DNA of 64,000 nt from Bacillus sp. FJAT-49711 (lineage in GTDB: Bacteria > Bacillota > Bacilli > Bacillales > Bacillaceae_C): positions 1,328,840 through 1,392,839 of the forward strand of contig NZ_JAGYPL010000001.1 of NCBI RefSeq assembly GCF_018343715.1, written 5' to 3'. Below, piece by piece: positions 52,280 through 60,245 of the stretch; positions within the stretch are counted from its first letter, which is position 1; each line of letters opens with the position of its first letter. The notes below the pieces were generated by a model. It was not told where the DNA came from and searched no databases. It saw nothing but the letters and a program-made list of their open reading frames with translations. The position numbers and the translations under genes were made by a program.

Positions 52280-52941
52280 ATACGTTAGGCCATTTAAAAA
52301 CAATCCTTGATATTCAATTATTAAAAGGTTTTTCAGGGGAAAGAAATACTAACCAACTAAGCGATGAAAGTAGTTCATTTGCGGAGCTATTGCAACAAAC
52401 AGTCATGAACTCTGTTCATTCTTCCTCATCACAAACGGTTAATACGAATACTCTAGGTTCAATCTTTCAAATGCAATTGAATAATCAATCTATCGTTAAT
52501 CAAAATGATTTTCAGATGGCTATAAATTCGAATCCGCCCATTCTTCAAAATAATACAGCTATTCCAGACAGTATAGAGTCGATCATTCAGAAAGCTTCAG
52601 AAGTGTACAACCTCCCTGCCAAACTAATAAAGTCGATCATTAAGCACGAGTCTAATTTTAATCCTAGAACGGTCAGCCATGCAGGAGCTTCAGGATTGAT
52701 GCAGCTCATGCCACAAACGGCAAAAGGTCTTGGTGTTACCGATATTTTTGATCCTCTCCAAAATGTAATGGGTGGAAGCAAGTATTTACGCAATATGCTC
52801 GACAAGTATGACGGGAATCTTGTCCTGGCACTAGCGGCCTATAATGCTGGACCGGGAAATGTCGATAAATACGGAGGCATTCCACCTTTTCAAGAAACAC
52901 AAAATTATGTAAAAAAGGTTACTAACACATTTTATACTTGA
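52276..52941 (+). CDS. cwlQ: Lytic transglycosylase (YjbJ/CwlQ-like)
   Basis: 221 residues. About 95 polar, Ser- and Asn-rich residues precede a C-terminal SLT (family 1 lytic transglycosylase) domain. The catalytic Glu is in IKHESNFNPRTVSH near residue 121, followed by GLMQLMPQTAKGLG and ALAAYNAGPGNVDKYGG. It cleaves the glycan strand of peptidoglycan. CwlQ of B. subtilis also has muramidase activity. No signal peptide is obvious, as in the B. subtilis homologue. It is translationally coupled to yjbK and ends with a strong terminator. Confidence 0.9.
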   Translation: MNTLGHLKTILDIQLLKGFSGERNTNQLSDESSSFAELLQQTVMNSVHSSSSQTVNTNTLGSIFQMQLNNQSIVNQNDFQMAINSNPPILQNNTAIPDSIESIIQKASEVYNLPAKLIKSIIKHESNFNPRTVSHAGASGLMQLMPQTAKGLGVTDIFDPLQNVMGGSKYLRNMLDKYDGNLVLALAAYNAGPGNVDKYGGIPPFQETQNYVKKVTNTFYT

Positions 52942-52948
52942 TGAATAT

Positions 52949-52984
52949 GCTAACTGCCCACTATTGTAGGGCAGTTTTTTTATT
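52949..52984 (+). terminator. Terminator of the yjbK-cwlQ operon
   Basis: CTGCCCACTA / TTGTAGGGCAG hairpin followed by TTTTTTTATT. Confidence 0.85.
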
Positions 52985-53036
52985 GTTAAATGCACATTAA
53001 TTGGAACCCTTGAAATATTCTTTTTGAGATAATTTC

Positions 53037-53244
53037 GTCCAGCCGCAGCACCTATCGACTAGCAAACTTCTTGTCCTTTTCGCTTGCGTCGTCAACATCG
53101 GCTCGTCCCTTGCTGTTTTTTCCTTTATCGCAGGGCTTAGACAAAAGAGGAACGTCGATTAAAATTGCCACGTCCTTATGTCTTCGGCGACGGACCGCAT
53201 CGTGTAGCTCTGTATGTCGATGACAGTTGTTTACGCTTTTGTTT
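53037..53244 (-). repeat. Dispersed intergenic repeat, inverted long copy
   Basis: On the minus strand: AAAAGCGTAAAC, ACGTGGCAATTTTAATCGAC, GCGATAAAGGAAA, GAGCCGATGTTGACGACGC, AAAAGGACAAGAAGTTTGCT, AGTCGATAGGTGCTGCGGCTGG. The last blocks are the best match to the copy at 13826 and to the tail of 37297. Confidence 0.78.
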
Positions 53245-53321
53245 TGTAGTGCTATTTGTTTGAGTTATTATGCAGTGGTTGCTACAATAAACATACAATT
53301 TTAGAAAAAGGAGCGATTCAT

Positions 53322-53435
53322 ATGGTTGGGAATCGTATTAAGCCGTATGACGCATTTATTGCTAATAAACGTATAAAAATTACAGAGCCCTTCAAATGTC
53401 TTCCTGACTTAATACCTACAGGTGAATGGCCTTGA
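53322..53435 (+). CDS. 37-codon ORF overlapping the spxH start, possible leader peptide
   Basis: Reads MVGNRIKPYDAFIANK, then RIKITEPFKC and LPDLIPTGEWP. AAAAAGGAGCG eight bases before the ATG is a strong ribosome site, much better than that of spxH. Its last codons carry the AGGTGA that would serve spxH, and its TGA overlaps the spxH start codons. This layout suggests translational coupling or a regulatory leader. I do not recognise the peptide. In B. subtilis the truncated-haemoglobin gene yjbI lies nearby, but no similarity to it is visible. Confidence 0.45.
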   Translation: MVGNRIKPYDAFIANKRIKITEPFKCLPDLIPTGEWP

Positions 53436-54262
53436 ATAAACAAAGGTTAGCACATAAACCAAACACGCATTATATGGATAATAAGCCCATGGAAATTTAT
53501 TTGTTTATCGATCCTTTTTGTGCGGAATGCTGGTCACTGTCACCTATCATCAACAAGCTTCAAATTGAATACGGCGATTATTTCACAATGAAATACGTAT
53601 TGTCTGGAAATCTCGCAATATGGAATAAGAATCTTGGAAAACTAGGCGAAAAGAAAAATATCCAGCAAAATAAAAATCAACAGCATTACTATACACCTCA
53701 TTTAGCTGCTATTAGCATTAAGGCAGCAGAACTACAAGGGAAAAGAGCTGGGATTCGATTTATTCGTAGGCTGCAGGAACTACTCTTTGTGGAAAATGCG
53801 GATATTACAGATATAAATGTAATTCAGCAATGTGCAAAATATGTTGGTATAGATTTAGAGGAATTTATTCGTGATGTATATTCACATAGTTCAGCTAAAG
53901 CTTTTCAATGTGATTTAAAAATTTCTTCTGAAATGGAAATTAATGAAATGCCAGCAATGGTATTTTTCAATGAGAATATTGAAGATGAAGGACTAAAGAT
54001 TACTGGTTTGTACTCATATGATATTTACGTCCAACTTTTAACAGAAATGTTGGAACGTCATCCTAAACCAGCTGAAAAACCCCCATTAGAGATATTTTTG
54101 TCTACTCATCCAATTATGGCATCAAAAGACTTAGCCATGATTTATGATGTACCCGTCCAACAAATAGAAAAGCAATTGAAGAAATTACAATTGCAGCAAA
54201 AAGTCCAAAAAATTCATGCGAAAAATGGACCCTTTTGGAAATATACTTCGGGCGGTCTGTAG
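53426..54262 (+). CDS. spxH: ClpXP adaptor protein SpxH (YjbH)
   Basis: 278 residues from ATG at 53426, or 276 from TTG at 53432, which is better spaced after AGGTGA. A DsbA/thioredoxin-like fold begins with MEIYLFIDPFCAECW near residue 22; the CxxC corresponds to the zinc-binding N-terminus of YjbH. The stretch AAISIKAAELQGKRAGIRFIRRLQE near 90 and the C-terminal TSGGL after a helical tail match the family. SpxH binds Spx and delivers it to ClpXP, lowering disulphide-stress gene expression. spx itself and mecA are encoded within 6 kb. A terminator follows. Confidence 0.92.
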   Translation: MALNKQRLAHKPNTHYMDNKPMEIYLFIDPFCAECWSLSPIINKLQIEYGDYFTMKYVLSGNLAIWNKNLGKLGEKKNIQQNKNQQHYYTPHLAAISIKAAELQGKRAGIRFIRRLQELLFVENADITDINVIQQCAKYVGIDLEEFIRDVYSHSSAKAFQCDLKISSEMEINEMPAMVFFNENIEDEGLKITGLYSYDIYVQLLTEMLERHPKPAEKPPLEIFLSTHPIMASKDLAMIYDVPVQQIEKQLKKLQLQQKVQKIHAKNGPFWKYTSGGL

Positions 54263-54269
54263 AATACGT

Positions 54270-54302
54270 AAAATGCCAGGTTACGCGCCTGGTATTTTTT
54301 CT
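54270..54302 (+). terminator. Terminator of spxH
   Basis: ATGCCAGGT / GCCTGGTAT hairpin followed by TTTTTTC. Confidence 0.8.
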
Positions 54303-54739
54303 TAGAAAATATCTTTGCGGGTCACTTTTAAAGAAATTGTTTCCCTCCAGCGATTATCAAACTTTCAATTTCTTTCTACGATAGATCAATTTCGTCAAGC
54401 TTCATATGCCAAAGATTCTAGAACAGCCTTTAGAGCTAGAAACCAAAAGCCAAAAGGCGGCGACTTATTATTTAGAGTGTCCTAGTCCGGTAAGGAAAGC
54501 TTGGCGACATATATGGATGTGTTAAAGCTGGCGAAATAACAGTATGTTGCTCCCTTTTTCTTCCTTCTCTTCCTTCACGCGCCTTCTACTTTCACTATGT
54601 TTCCTATATCTCGTTTGTTCGCTTAAAAGTGTGTATTTCCCTTTACAGGCACTTCTAACTTTTGGTAACAAATGAGAATGTTATATTAGTTATTTGCATA
54701 TAAGTTAATAAATCCTGCGGGAAAGGAGATGGTGGGGCC
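54303..54739. other. Intergenic gap with no clear feature
   Basis: AT-rich sequence between spxH and the small membrane protein gene. I see no gene, tRNA or terminator. The GGCGGCGACTT and AAAGCTGGCGA words near 54455-54530 faintly recall the dispersed repeat but do not align well. Confidence 0.35.
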
Positions 54740-54916
54740 TTGAGAAAAATTGTCATTTTCTTGTTGGTAGCTTTTATCGTTGTCTGCTTTTTCTTTAATA
54801 TTCTTGGTTTAATGAATTTAATCCCAATATACATCACCTCTCCCTTACTTTTTTTGGCATTGCTTACATTATTGATGTTTTTAAATGGCAGAAACAAATT
54901 TCGAGGCTTTCATTAA
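54740..54916 (+). CDS. 58-residue small membrane protein
   Basis: TTG start at 54740, preceded by AAAGGAGATGG. The protein has two hydrophobic helices, IVIFLLVAFIVVCFFFNIL (residues about 4-22) and SPLLFLALLTLLMFL (about 34-48), separated by a short loop. It ends in a basic NGRNKFRGF tail that should face the cytoplasm. A protein with the same ending is, to my memory, conserved near pepF or spxH in other Bacillus, but I cannot name a family. A repeat fragment follows it. Confidence 0.6.
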   Translation: MRKIVIFLLVAFIVVCFFFNILGLMNLIPIYITSPLLFLALLTLLMFLNGRNKFRGFH

Positions 54917-54954
54917 AAACAGAGCATCGTTGGAAAAATAGTTAGTTAGACAAA

Positions 54955-55022
54955 ACAAGTTAAGTTGATAACGTAAGAAAAAAGGACAAAAGGTTTACTA
55001 GTCCATACACGTGTACCTAGAT
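54955..55022 (+). repeat. Dispersed repeat fragment
   Basis: GTTGATAACGTAAG, AAAAAGGACAAAAGGTTTACTAGTCC corresponds to the 3' third of the dispersed repeat (AGGACAAGAAGTTTGCTAGTC). The 5' two thirds are missing. Confidence 0.5.
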
Positions 55023-55027
55023 AGAAA

Positions 55028-55072
55028 CTATAAGAAGCTGCTCCTAATAAAAGAGGGCAGCTTCTTATTTGG
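55028..55072 (-). terminator. Terminator of pepF
   Basis: AAGAAGCTGC / GCAGCTTCTT perfect arms, then a weak T-run on the minus strand. Confidence 0.7.
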
Positions 55073-55076
55073 CTTT

Positions 55077-56897
55077 TTATTCAGCTAATAAATGCTCCAT
55101 TTCAGCAAGCTTTTCTTCAAATACTTTGCAGGCTGCTTCAATTGGTGCAGCAGTCGTCATATCGACTCCGGCTTTTTTCAATACTTCAATAGGATAGTCA
55201 GAGCTTCCAGCTTTTAAGAAATCTAAATACCTTGAAACGGCAGGTTCCCCTTCATCAAGAATTTGACTGGATAGCGCAGCAGCCGCACTAAAGCCTGTAG
55301 CATATTGATATACATAGTAATTGTAATAGAAATGAGGGATTCGCGACCATTCTAATCCAATCTCCTCATCAATATGAATGTCTTCTTCTCCGAAGTACTT
55401 TTTATTTAATGCATAATATTCTTTTGTAAGCATATCTGCAGTTAATGCTTCGCCATTTTGAGCTTTTTGATGAATAAGATGTTCAAATTCAGCAAACATT
55501 GTTTGGCGAAAGACAGTACCGCGGAAGCCTTCTAAATAATGATTTAGCAAATAGAGCTGTTCCTGCTTGTCGTCTGTCCGTTTCAGCATATAGTCGCCGA
55601 GTAACGCTTCATTACATGTAGAGGCTACTTCAGCTACGAAAATAGAATAATCACCATACGGATAAGGCTGCGTTTTTCTTGTATAGTAGCTATGGACACT
55701 ATGGCCAAACTCGTGGGCAAGTGTATACAAATTATTCACATTGTCTTGCCAATTCATTAGAATATACGGATTTGTGCCGTAAGCACCTGATGAATAAGCG
55801 CCACTGCGTTTCCCTTTATTTTCTAATACATCCACCCATCGATTTTTGAAACCTTCTCTTAATATATTGGCATACTCTTCTCCAAGCGGAGCAAGACCGT
55901 CAATAACCAATTGTTTTGCCTCATCGTAAGGAATCTCCATTTTTACATCTTTTACTAAAGGTGTATACAGATCATACATGTGCAGCTGATCAACACCAAG
56001 TATTTTTTTGCGTAGTTTCACATAACGATGCAATAAATGTAAATTCTTATTGATTGTATTGACTAAATTGTCATACACACTTTCCGGAATATTATTAGCT
56101 GATAGTGCGGCATGTCTCGCAGATTGATAATTTCGAGCTTTCGCATAAAAATTATCTTTCTTTACTGCCCCACTTAATGTACTTGAAAATGTATTACTGA
56201 ACTTTCCGTAAGTTTCATATACCTTTTTAAAGGCATCTTCACGAACTCTTCTATCGGAGCTTTCCAAAAAACGAATATAGTTTCCGTGAGAAATTTGAAC
56301 CTCTTGCCCATCCTCATCTTTAATAACAGGAAACTCTATATCAGCATTATTTAGCATTCCAAATGTAGTACTAGAAGCTCCTAGCACCTCAGAAGCCTGA
56401 GCAAGTAATGCCTCCTGTTCAGCTGTTAATACATGGCCCCTTTGCAGATTGATTTCTTCCAAAGCCTTTTTGTATAAAGCAAGGTCTGTATTTTCCTCTA
56501 AGAACTGAGTAACTTTGCTTTCTTCCATATCTAAAATTTCAGGTACAATGTAAGAAAATTCGCTCGCTAGAACAGAATAAAGACTTTCAGCACGTGCATT
56601 AAATCCTTGATAATGAGAATCTCCAGTATCTTGGTCATAACGCATATGTGCATATGTATAAAGTCTTCCCATCCGTTCCGATACTCTAGATTGAAATTGA
56701 AGTGCTTCAAATAATTGATCCGCACTATCACTTAACTTGCCTTTATATTGGTCGGCTTCTTTTATCATTTCTTTAATATCATCATATTCTTTTTCCCAAG
56801 AATCATCTGATGGAAAAATATCTTCCAGTCTCCATGTCATTTCCTCTGCTATATCAGACCGATTAGGAAGTGTTTTTACTGCTGTTTCATTGGCCAT
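55077..56897 (-). CDS. pepF: Oligoendopeptidase F
   Basis: 606 residues of the M3B zinc metallopeptidase family. The zinc motif HEFGHSVHSYY is near residue 388, with the third ligand Glu in FVAEVASTCNEALL about 25 residues later. The N-terminal domain starts with DIAEEMTWRLEDIFPSD, the usual PepF opening. It cuts peptides of roughly 7-17 residues in the cytoplasm; in B. subtilis overproduction disturbs sporulation by degrading a Phr peptide. GGAGG precedes ATG-GCC at 56897 by six bases, while the upstream ATG touches it. The gene lies downstream of coiA on the same strand, as in B. subtilis. Confidence 0.95.
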   Translation of the reverse strand: MANETAVKTLPNRSDIAEEMTWRLEDIFPSDDSWEKEYDDIKEMIKEADQYKGKLSDSADQLFEALQFQSRVSERMGRLYTYAHMRYDQDTGDSHYQGFNARAESLYSVLASEFSYIVPEILDMEESKVTQFLEENTDLALYKKALEEINLQRGHVLTAEQEALLAQASEVLGASSTTFGMLNNADIEFPVIKDEDGQEVQISHGNYIRFLESSDRRVREDAFKKVYETYGKFSNTFSSTLSGAVKKDNFYAKARNYQSARHAALSANNIPESVYDNLVNTINKNLHLLHRYVKLRKKILGVDQLHMYDLYTPLVKDVKMEIPYDEAKQLVIDGLAPLGEEYANILREGFKNRWVDVLENKGKRSGAYSSGAYGTNPYILMNWQDNVNNLYTLAHEFGHSVHSYYTRKTQPYPYGDYSIFVAEVASTCNEALLGDYMLKRTDDKQEQLYLLNHYLEGFRGTVFRQTMFAEFEHLIHQKAQNGEALTADMLTKEYYALNKKYFGEEDIHIDEEIGLEWSRIPHFYYNYYVYQYATGFSAAAALSSQILDEGEPAVSRYLDFLKAGSSDYPIEVLKKAGVDMTTAAPIEAACKVFEEKLAEMEHLLAE

Positions 56898-56963
56898 TGC
56901 CATCCTCCATTCATATTCAACTATTTCTTTCGTTAAACGAAAGGTAAGCCCTTAATACATATT

Positions 56964-58220
56964 CTACTTAATTTTGGTGAATCCTGCCAGACCTTCAAAA
57001 AAGAAACAAGATTCATCTATTTTCGATACACTCGAATTAAAATCGCCTATGACTCCAAAGATTATTTCCTCCCACTGCATTGCCTCTTCTATAGAAACTG
57101 GAATTTTGACTTGCTTCTCCACCTTAAATAAGTCTTCGCCTAATTTCGTGAAATATTCCAATTCTGTTAAAAGCAAAAAATAATGTTCGACAGCGTTTTC
57201 CCAAGAAATAGTGCGATCTAAAGGAAAAAATCTAGTATATAGCAACCCCGAATTTATCCTCGCCTCTACCTTTTGTTTTATATATTTTAAGGAAATGCGT
57301 GTGCCCGTTTGTAATTTACTTAAACAATCTTCAAAAATTAAAAACTGCCATTCAAGTGGATGAGAATAAAAGCATTCCATAAAAGGAACTGGAAGTCCGC
57401 ATATAGGGGGCAGCAAAAATGGATTGTATCCAGATGTATAAATATTTTTAAGAAAATGATCATGTACAAGGTTTCCGTATTGAACTTTTTTTTGAAGCCA
57501 TTTTCTTTTTTGCTTCATCCATGACAATTGATTCATTCTTTTTTGGGAATGTGGAAAATGTAATGGAAGACTGGAAGTATTGATTGTGCGAGATCTTAAT
57601 GTGGCAGAAACTATTCTGGATGTAATAGAGGTAATTTGTGAGAGGAGATAAAATTTTTGTCTTTCTGAATCAAAACTGAATAAATTATGTCCATATCCTA
57701 TCTTCTGCCTAACCATCGACCAATGAAAATCAGTTAGAGTAAAAAGTCCTTTTTGCATTTTTTGATATGGTTTTCCCCCAATAATCCATATTGGAATAAT
57801 CCCTATACTTTCGTACCCTTTCGTTCGCTTATTCAATAAACTTCTTTCTATAGGAGAACATTGGTATTCAATTGCATAAGATTGTGAATGAGTTTGTACG
57901 AAAAGATCAGCACGCTGTTTAATGTCTGATACATAATGCTCTATCTTAACACTGAGCCCTTGCTGTAATAGAAAATTGTACAAATATTTTTTTCCTTGTA
58001 AATGTTGGATGCTTTCTGGCTCACTCTGGGAGCTTGTACATACTGAATACTTCTTATGCGAAAAATGGGGAATGCGAATATTACCTGCTTTGAGAATAAG
58101 AGGTTCATGGCATTGAGGACAAAAATAAACGTGGCTGCGCAATCTTTCTAAAAACTCTTTGTTATAAAAAGATTGAACAAGGGTAATATATTTCCCTTCT
58201 TGATTTAAAGCTGTTAACAA
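56964..58220 (-). CDS. coiA: Competence protein CoiA
   Basis: 418 residues from TTG at 58220 (MLTALNQEGKYI), with GGAAGTGG upstream; the frame is open 12 codons further. A zinc-finger-like CPQCHEPLILKAGNIRIPHFSH segment is near residue 34. A restriction-endonuclease-like core with QRADLFVQ and YAIEYQCS near 105-120 supplies the D...ExQ nuclease motif. CoiA is induced in competence and promotes recombination of transforming DNA. It stands between mecA and pepF as in B. subtilis. The C-terminal half is less conserved. Confidence 0.88.
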   Translation of the reverse strand: MLTALNQEGKYITLVQSFYNKEFLERLRSHVYFCPQCHEPLILKAGNIRIPHFSHKKYSVCTSSQSEPESIQHLQGKKYLYNFLLQQGLSVKIEHYVSDIKQRADLFVQTHSQSYAIEYQCSPIERSLLNKRTKGYESIGIIPIWIIGGKPYQKMQKGLFTLTDFHWSMVRQKIGYGHNLFSFDSERQKFYLLSQITSITSRIVSATLRSRTINTSSLPLHFPHSQKRMNQLSWMKQKRKWLQKKVQYGNLVHDHFLKNIYTSGYNPFLLPPICGLPVPFMECFYSHPLEWQFLIFEDCLSKLQTGTRISLKYIKQKVEARINSGLLYTRFFPLDRTISWENAVEHYFLLLTELEYFTKLGEDLFKVEKQVKIPVSIEEAMQWEEIIFGVIGDFNSSVSKIDESCFFFEGLAGFTKIK

Positions 58221-58288
58221 TACACCACTTCCTTTCACAGTACTACTTCTATACATACAAGGAAAAATCCTTTTAATAAATAAAAAAC

Positions 58289-58324
58289 AAAAAAAGACTG
58301 ATTCCTAATAATGAAATCAGTCAC
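58289..58324 (-). terminator. Terminator of mecA
   Basis: Minus-strand GACTGATTTC / GAATCAGTC hairpin followed by seven T residues. Confidence 0.85.
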
Positions 58325-58325
58325 C

Positions 58326-58988
58326 TTATTGAAAATATTGACGAAGTGTGCTAAAAACATCATGATCAATAATGTTTTTACCATATTCAGCAATACGATA
58401 AATGGTGTAATTGCTTTCCGTACCATATTCAAGGAGAACACTTAATATATCTTCAATTTGTTCTTCATCAAATATATCCTCAGGGAATTTTACATATAGA
58501 TAATAATTATTTTCATAAGCGAAAAGTTTTGTTTCCATATCAGTAACGTCCTGCACTTTGGATAGCGCTAATAAATGCTCAAAATCCTTAAATAATAGAA
58601 CGAATTCCAGTTCAGTCTCCTCATCTGCTTTTTCCTCATAATGTTTGATGTGAAAATGCTGATCTAAAAATTCTTCTATTTTTTCATTTACGTGCATGTC
58701 ACCTTTATCTGTCGGTATAGGAAGCTCCAATTTTTGTCCATCTTTTGATAGCTGGGCCTTTGTTACGATAACTTCCAGTCCTTTATCTAATGCTTGTATT
58801 TGAATCCAAAGAGGCCCATCGGGTACAAAATCATCCTCTTGATGAATTTCGTCCATCATTTCCCAAAATAGTTCTTCGCCTCTTTCGCGATTGTACCATA
58901 TTTCTTCCCGATCAAAGCCACGCTCTTCTATATCAACATATGAAATGTAAAACTTTACTGTATGCTCGTTAATACGTTCTATTTCCAT
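58326..58988 (-). CDS. mecA: Adaptor protein MecA
   Basis: 220 residues, the normal length. The N-terminal substrate-binding part begins MEIERINEHTVKFYISYVDIEERGF and contains NRERGEELFWEMMDE. An acidic linker follows, and the C-terminal ClpC-binding domain contains DFEHLLALSKV near residue 137 and the ending YGTESNYTIYRIAEYGK. MecA hands ComK and other clients to ClpCP and so blocks competence. The ATG follows a GGGAGAG sequence. The order spx, mecA, coiA, pepF on the same strand is conserved. Confidence 0.96.
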   Translation of the reverse strand: MEIERINEHTVKFYISYVDIEERGFDREEIWYNRERGEELFWEMMDEIHQEDDFVPDGPLWIQIQALDKGLEVIVTKAQLSKDGQKLELPIPTDKGDMHVNEKIEEFLDQHFHIKHYEEKADEETELEFVLLFKDFEHLLALSKVQDVTDMETKLFAYENNYYLYVKFPEDIFDEEQIEDILSVLLEYGTESNYTIYRIAEYGKNIIDHDVFSTLRQYFQ

Positions 58989-59225
58989 ACATCAACTCTC
59001 CCTTCTGTTTTTGGGTGGTGAAGGGATCATCATCCCGTACTCAAAGTACTTAGTGCTTTTCTCCTTGTACTCATATTTTATGATAAGTTCTGCTAAATTG
59101 GAAACAAAAGATATTCCCAATTAAAAAATAGTCATATACCCAATGCGCTTTTATTAATGTTTCGATTATTTTATCTAACATACACATTAAAATCAAGCCA
59201 ATTTTCTAAATTTTTGTATGAAATA

Positions 59226-59396
59226 CGAAGGCGCTGAAGCTGGACAAAGAAAAGCACAGGCACCTTTCCAATCAAAGTACGAACTACCGGGACTCTGCCT
59301 GAGATAAAGGAAACACGATGAGTCCGTTAGGACGAATCGTAATAGGCCTATCTTAGGGAAGATGTTTGGTAGTTCTCTTGTCGATATTCGATAATT
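59226..59396 (+). repeat. Dispersed intergenic repeat with the clearest core hairpin
   Basis: It contains AAGGCGCTGAAGCTGGAC, GATAAAGGAAACAC, then GATGAGTCC-GTTA-GGACGAATC, and TTCTCTTGTCGATATTCG. The four-base-pair stem with GTTA loop flanked by GATGAG and CGAATC is the best version of the motif in the window. Confidence 0.72.
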
Positions 59397-59411
59397 TAGA
59401 AAGGATACAGA

Positions 59412-59458
59412 AAAAAGGCTGTCCCTTTGCCTTGCAGGCTTTAGGAACAGCCACTTTT
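59412..59458 (-). terminator. Terminator of spx
   Basis: Minus-strand GGCTGTTCC / GGGACAGCC arms with an inner AAGCCTGCAAGGC stem, then TTTTTTC. Confidence 0.8.
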
Positions 59459-59483
59459 CCATATAAGTATATATGCAGCAGGC

Positions 59484-59879
59484 TTAATTTACCATTTTCT
59501 GTGCTTCACGCAACTGATATGTTCTTACCTTCCTAGGAAGGAAACGTCTAATTTCATCTTCATTGTATCCAACTTGAAGGCGTTTTTCATCTAATATAAT
59601 TGGTCTTCTTAAGAGTCCAGGGTTTTTTTGGATCAAATCATATAATTGTTGAAGTGGAAGTGAATCCAAGTCAATATTCAACTTTTGGAATATCTTAGAG
59701 CGAGTTGAAATGATTTCATCTGTCCCATCTTCTGTCATTCTTAAGATTTCCTTTATTTCTTCCAAGCTTAGCGGTTCTGAGAAAATGTTTCTCTCTTTAT
59801 ATGGAATGCTTTGTTCCTCGAGCCAGATTCTTGCTTTCCTACATGATGTGCAACTAGGTGATGTGTACAATGTTACCAT
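59484..59879 (-). CDS. spx: Transcriptional regulator Spx
   Basis: 131 residues from [13 protein letters not shown] at 59879, exactly the length of B. subtilis Spx. The ArsC-like fold carries the redox CTSC switch at residues 10-13 and the conserved RxxxR region with [20 protein letters not shown] near residue 92. Spx binds the RNA polymerase alpha C-terminal domain and activates thiol-stress genes. It is normally destroyed by ClpXP with SpxH, which is encoded 5.6 kb away. A short in-frame extension upstream has no support. Confidence 0.96.
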   Translation of the reverse strand: MVTLYTSPSCTSCRKARIWLEEQSIPYKERNIFSEPLSLEEIKEILRMTEDGTDEIISTRSKIFQKLNIDLDSLPLQQLYDLIQKNPGLLRRPIILDEKRLQVGYNEDEIRRFLPRKVRTYQLREAQKMVN

Positions 59880-60238
59880 AATACAAATCACACTCCTTTT
59901 TTAAGAATTAAATTCTTTATAAAGTGCCCTTATATAACAGAATTTAGAATCATGTTTCAATATTTATCGGTTTTCATTCTAAAAAAATGATTATATAGAA
60001 ACAACCCTTCTAATGTATTATACACTATTACTAGCAGAATGAATAGGTTTTTTAAGGAAATTCTAAATCTGTTACTATGAAATATGTAATGCTGTTATAG
60101 TCCCTCTTTTTATATAATTTCTTATACCACCACCGAACAAAATTTAAACAAAAAAATTGAATTCTTTTTTATTTGTTCTTGCAGTCCTCGTATTATCGTT
60201 CCCTAAATAGAAAAAAAAATGCCGAAATCAATTCGGCT
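59880..60238. other. spx upstream region
   Basis: AT-rich gap holding the spx ribosome site (AAAAGGAGTG), the probable promoter at 59931-59960 and, at the far end, the terminator of the DUF4015 gene. I see no further gene. The sequence between 59990 and 60200 is long for one promoter and could hold additional spx promoters. Confidence 0.4.
59931..59960 (-). promoter_or_regulatory. Possible sigma-A promoter of spx
   Basis: Minus-strand TTGAAA and TATATA, spaced by 18 bp, about 50 bp before the start codon. Confidence 0.4.
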
Positions 60239-60245
60239 TTATTTT
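60212..60245 (-). terminator. Terminator of the DUF4015 gene
   Basis: Minus-strand AAGCCGAATT / AATTCGGCATT arms (reading AGCCGAAT-TGATT-TCGGCAT) followed by a run of T residues; overlaps the stop codon. Confidence 0.7.

Noticed and set aside
59300-59345. Functional hammerhead ribozyme
   Set aside because: The stem II region is similar, but the conserved CU before GA and the A after GAA are changed in every copy, and I could not find a cleavage triplet with flanking stems. I keep only the structural resemblance.
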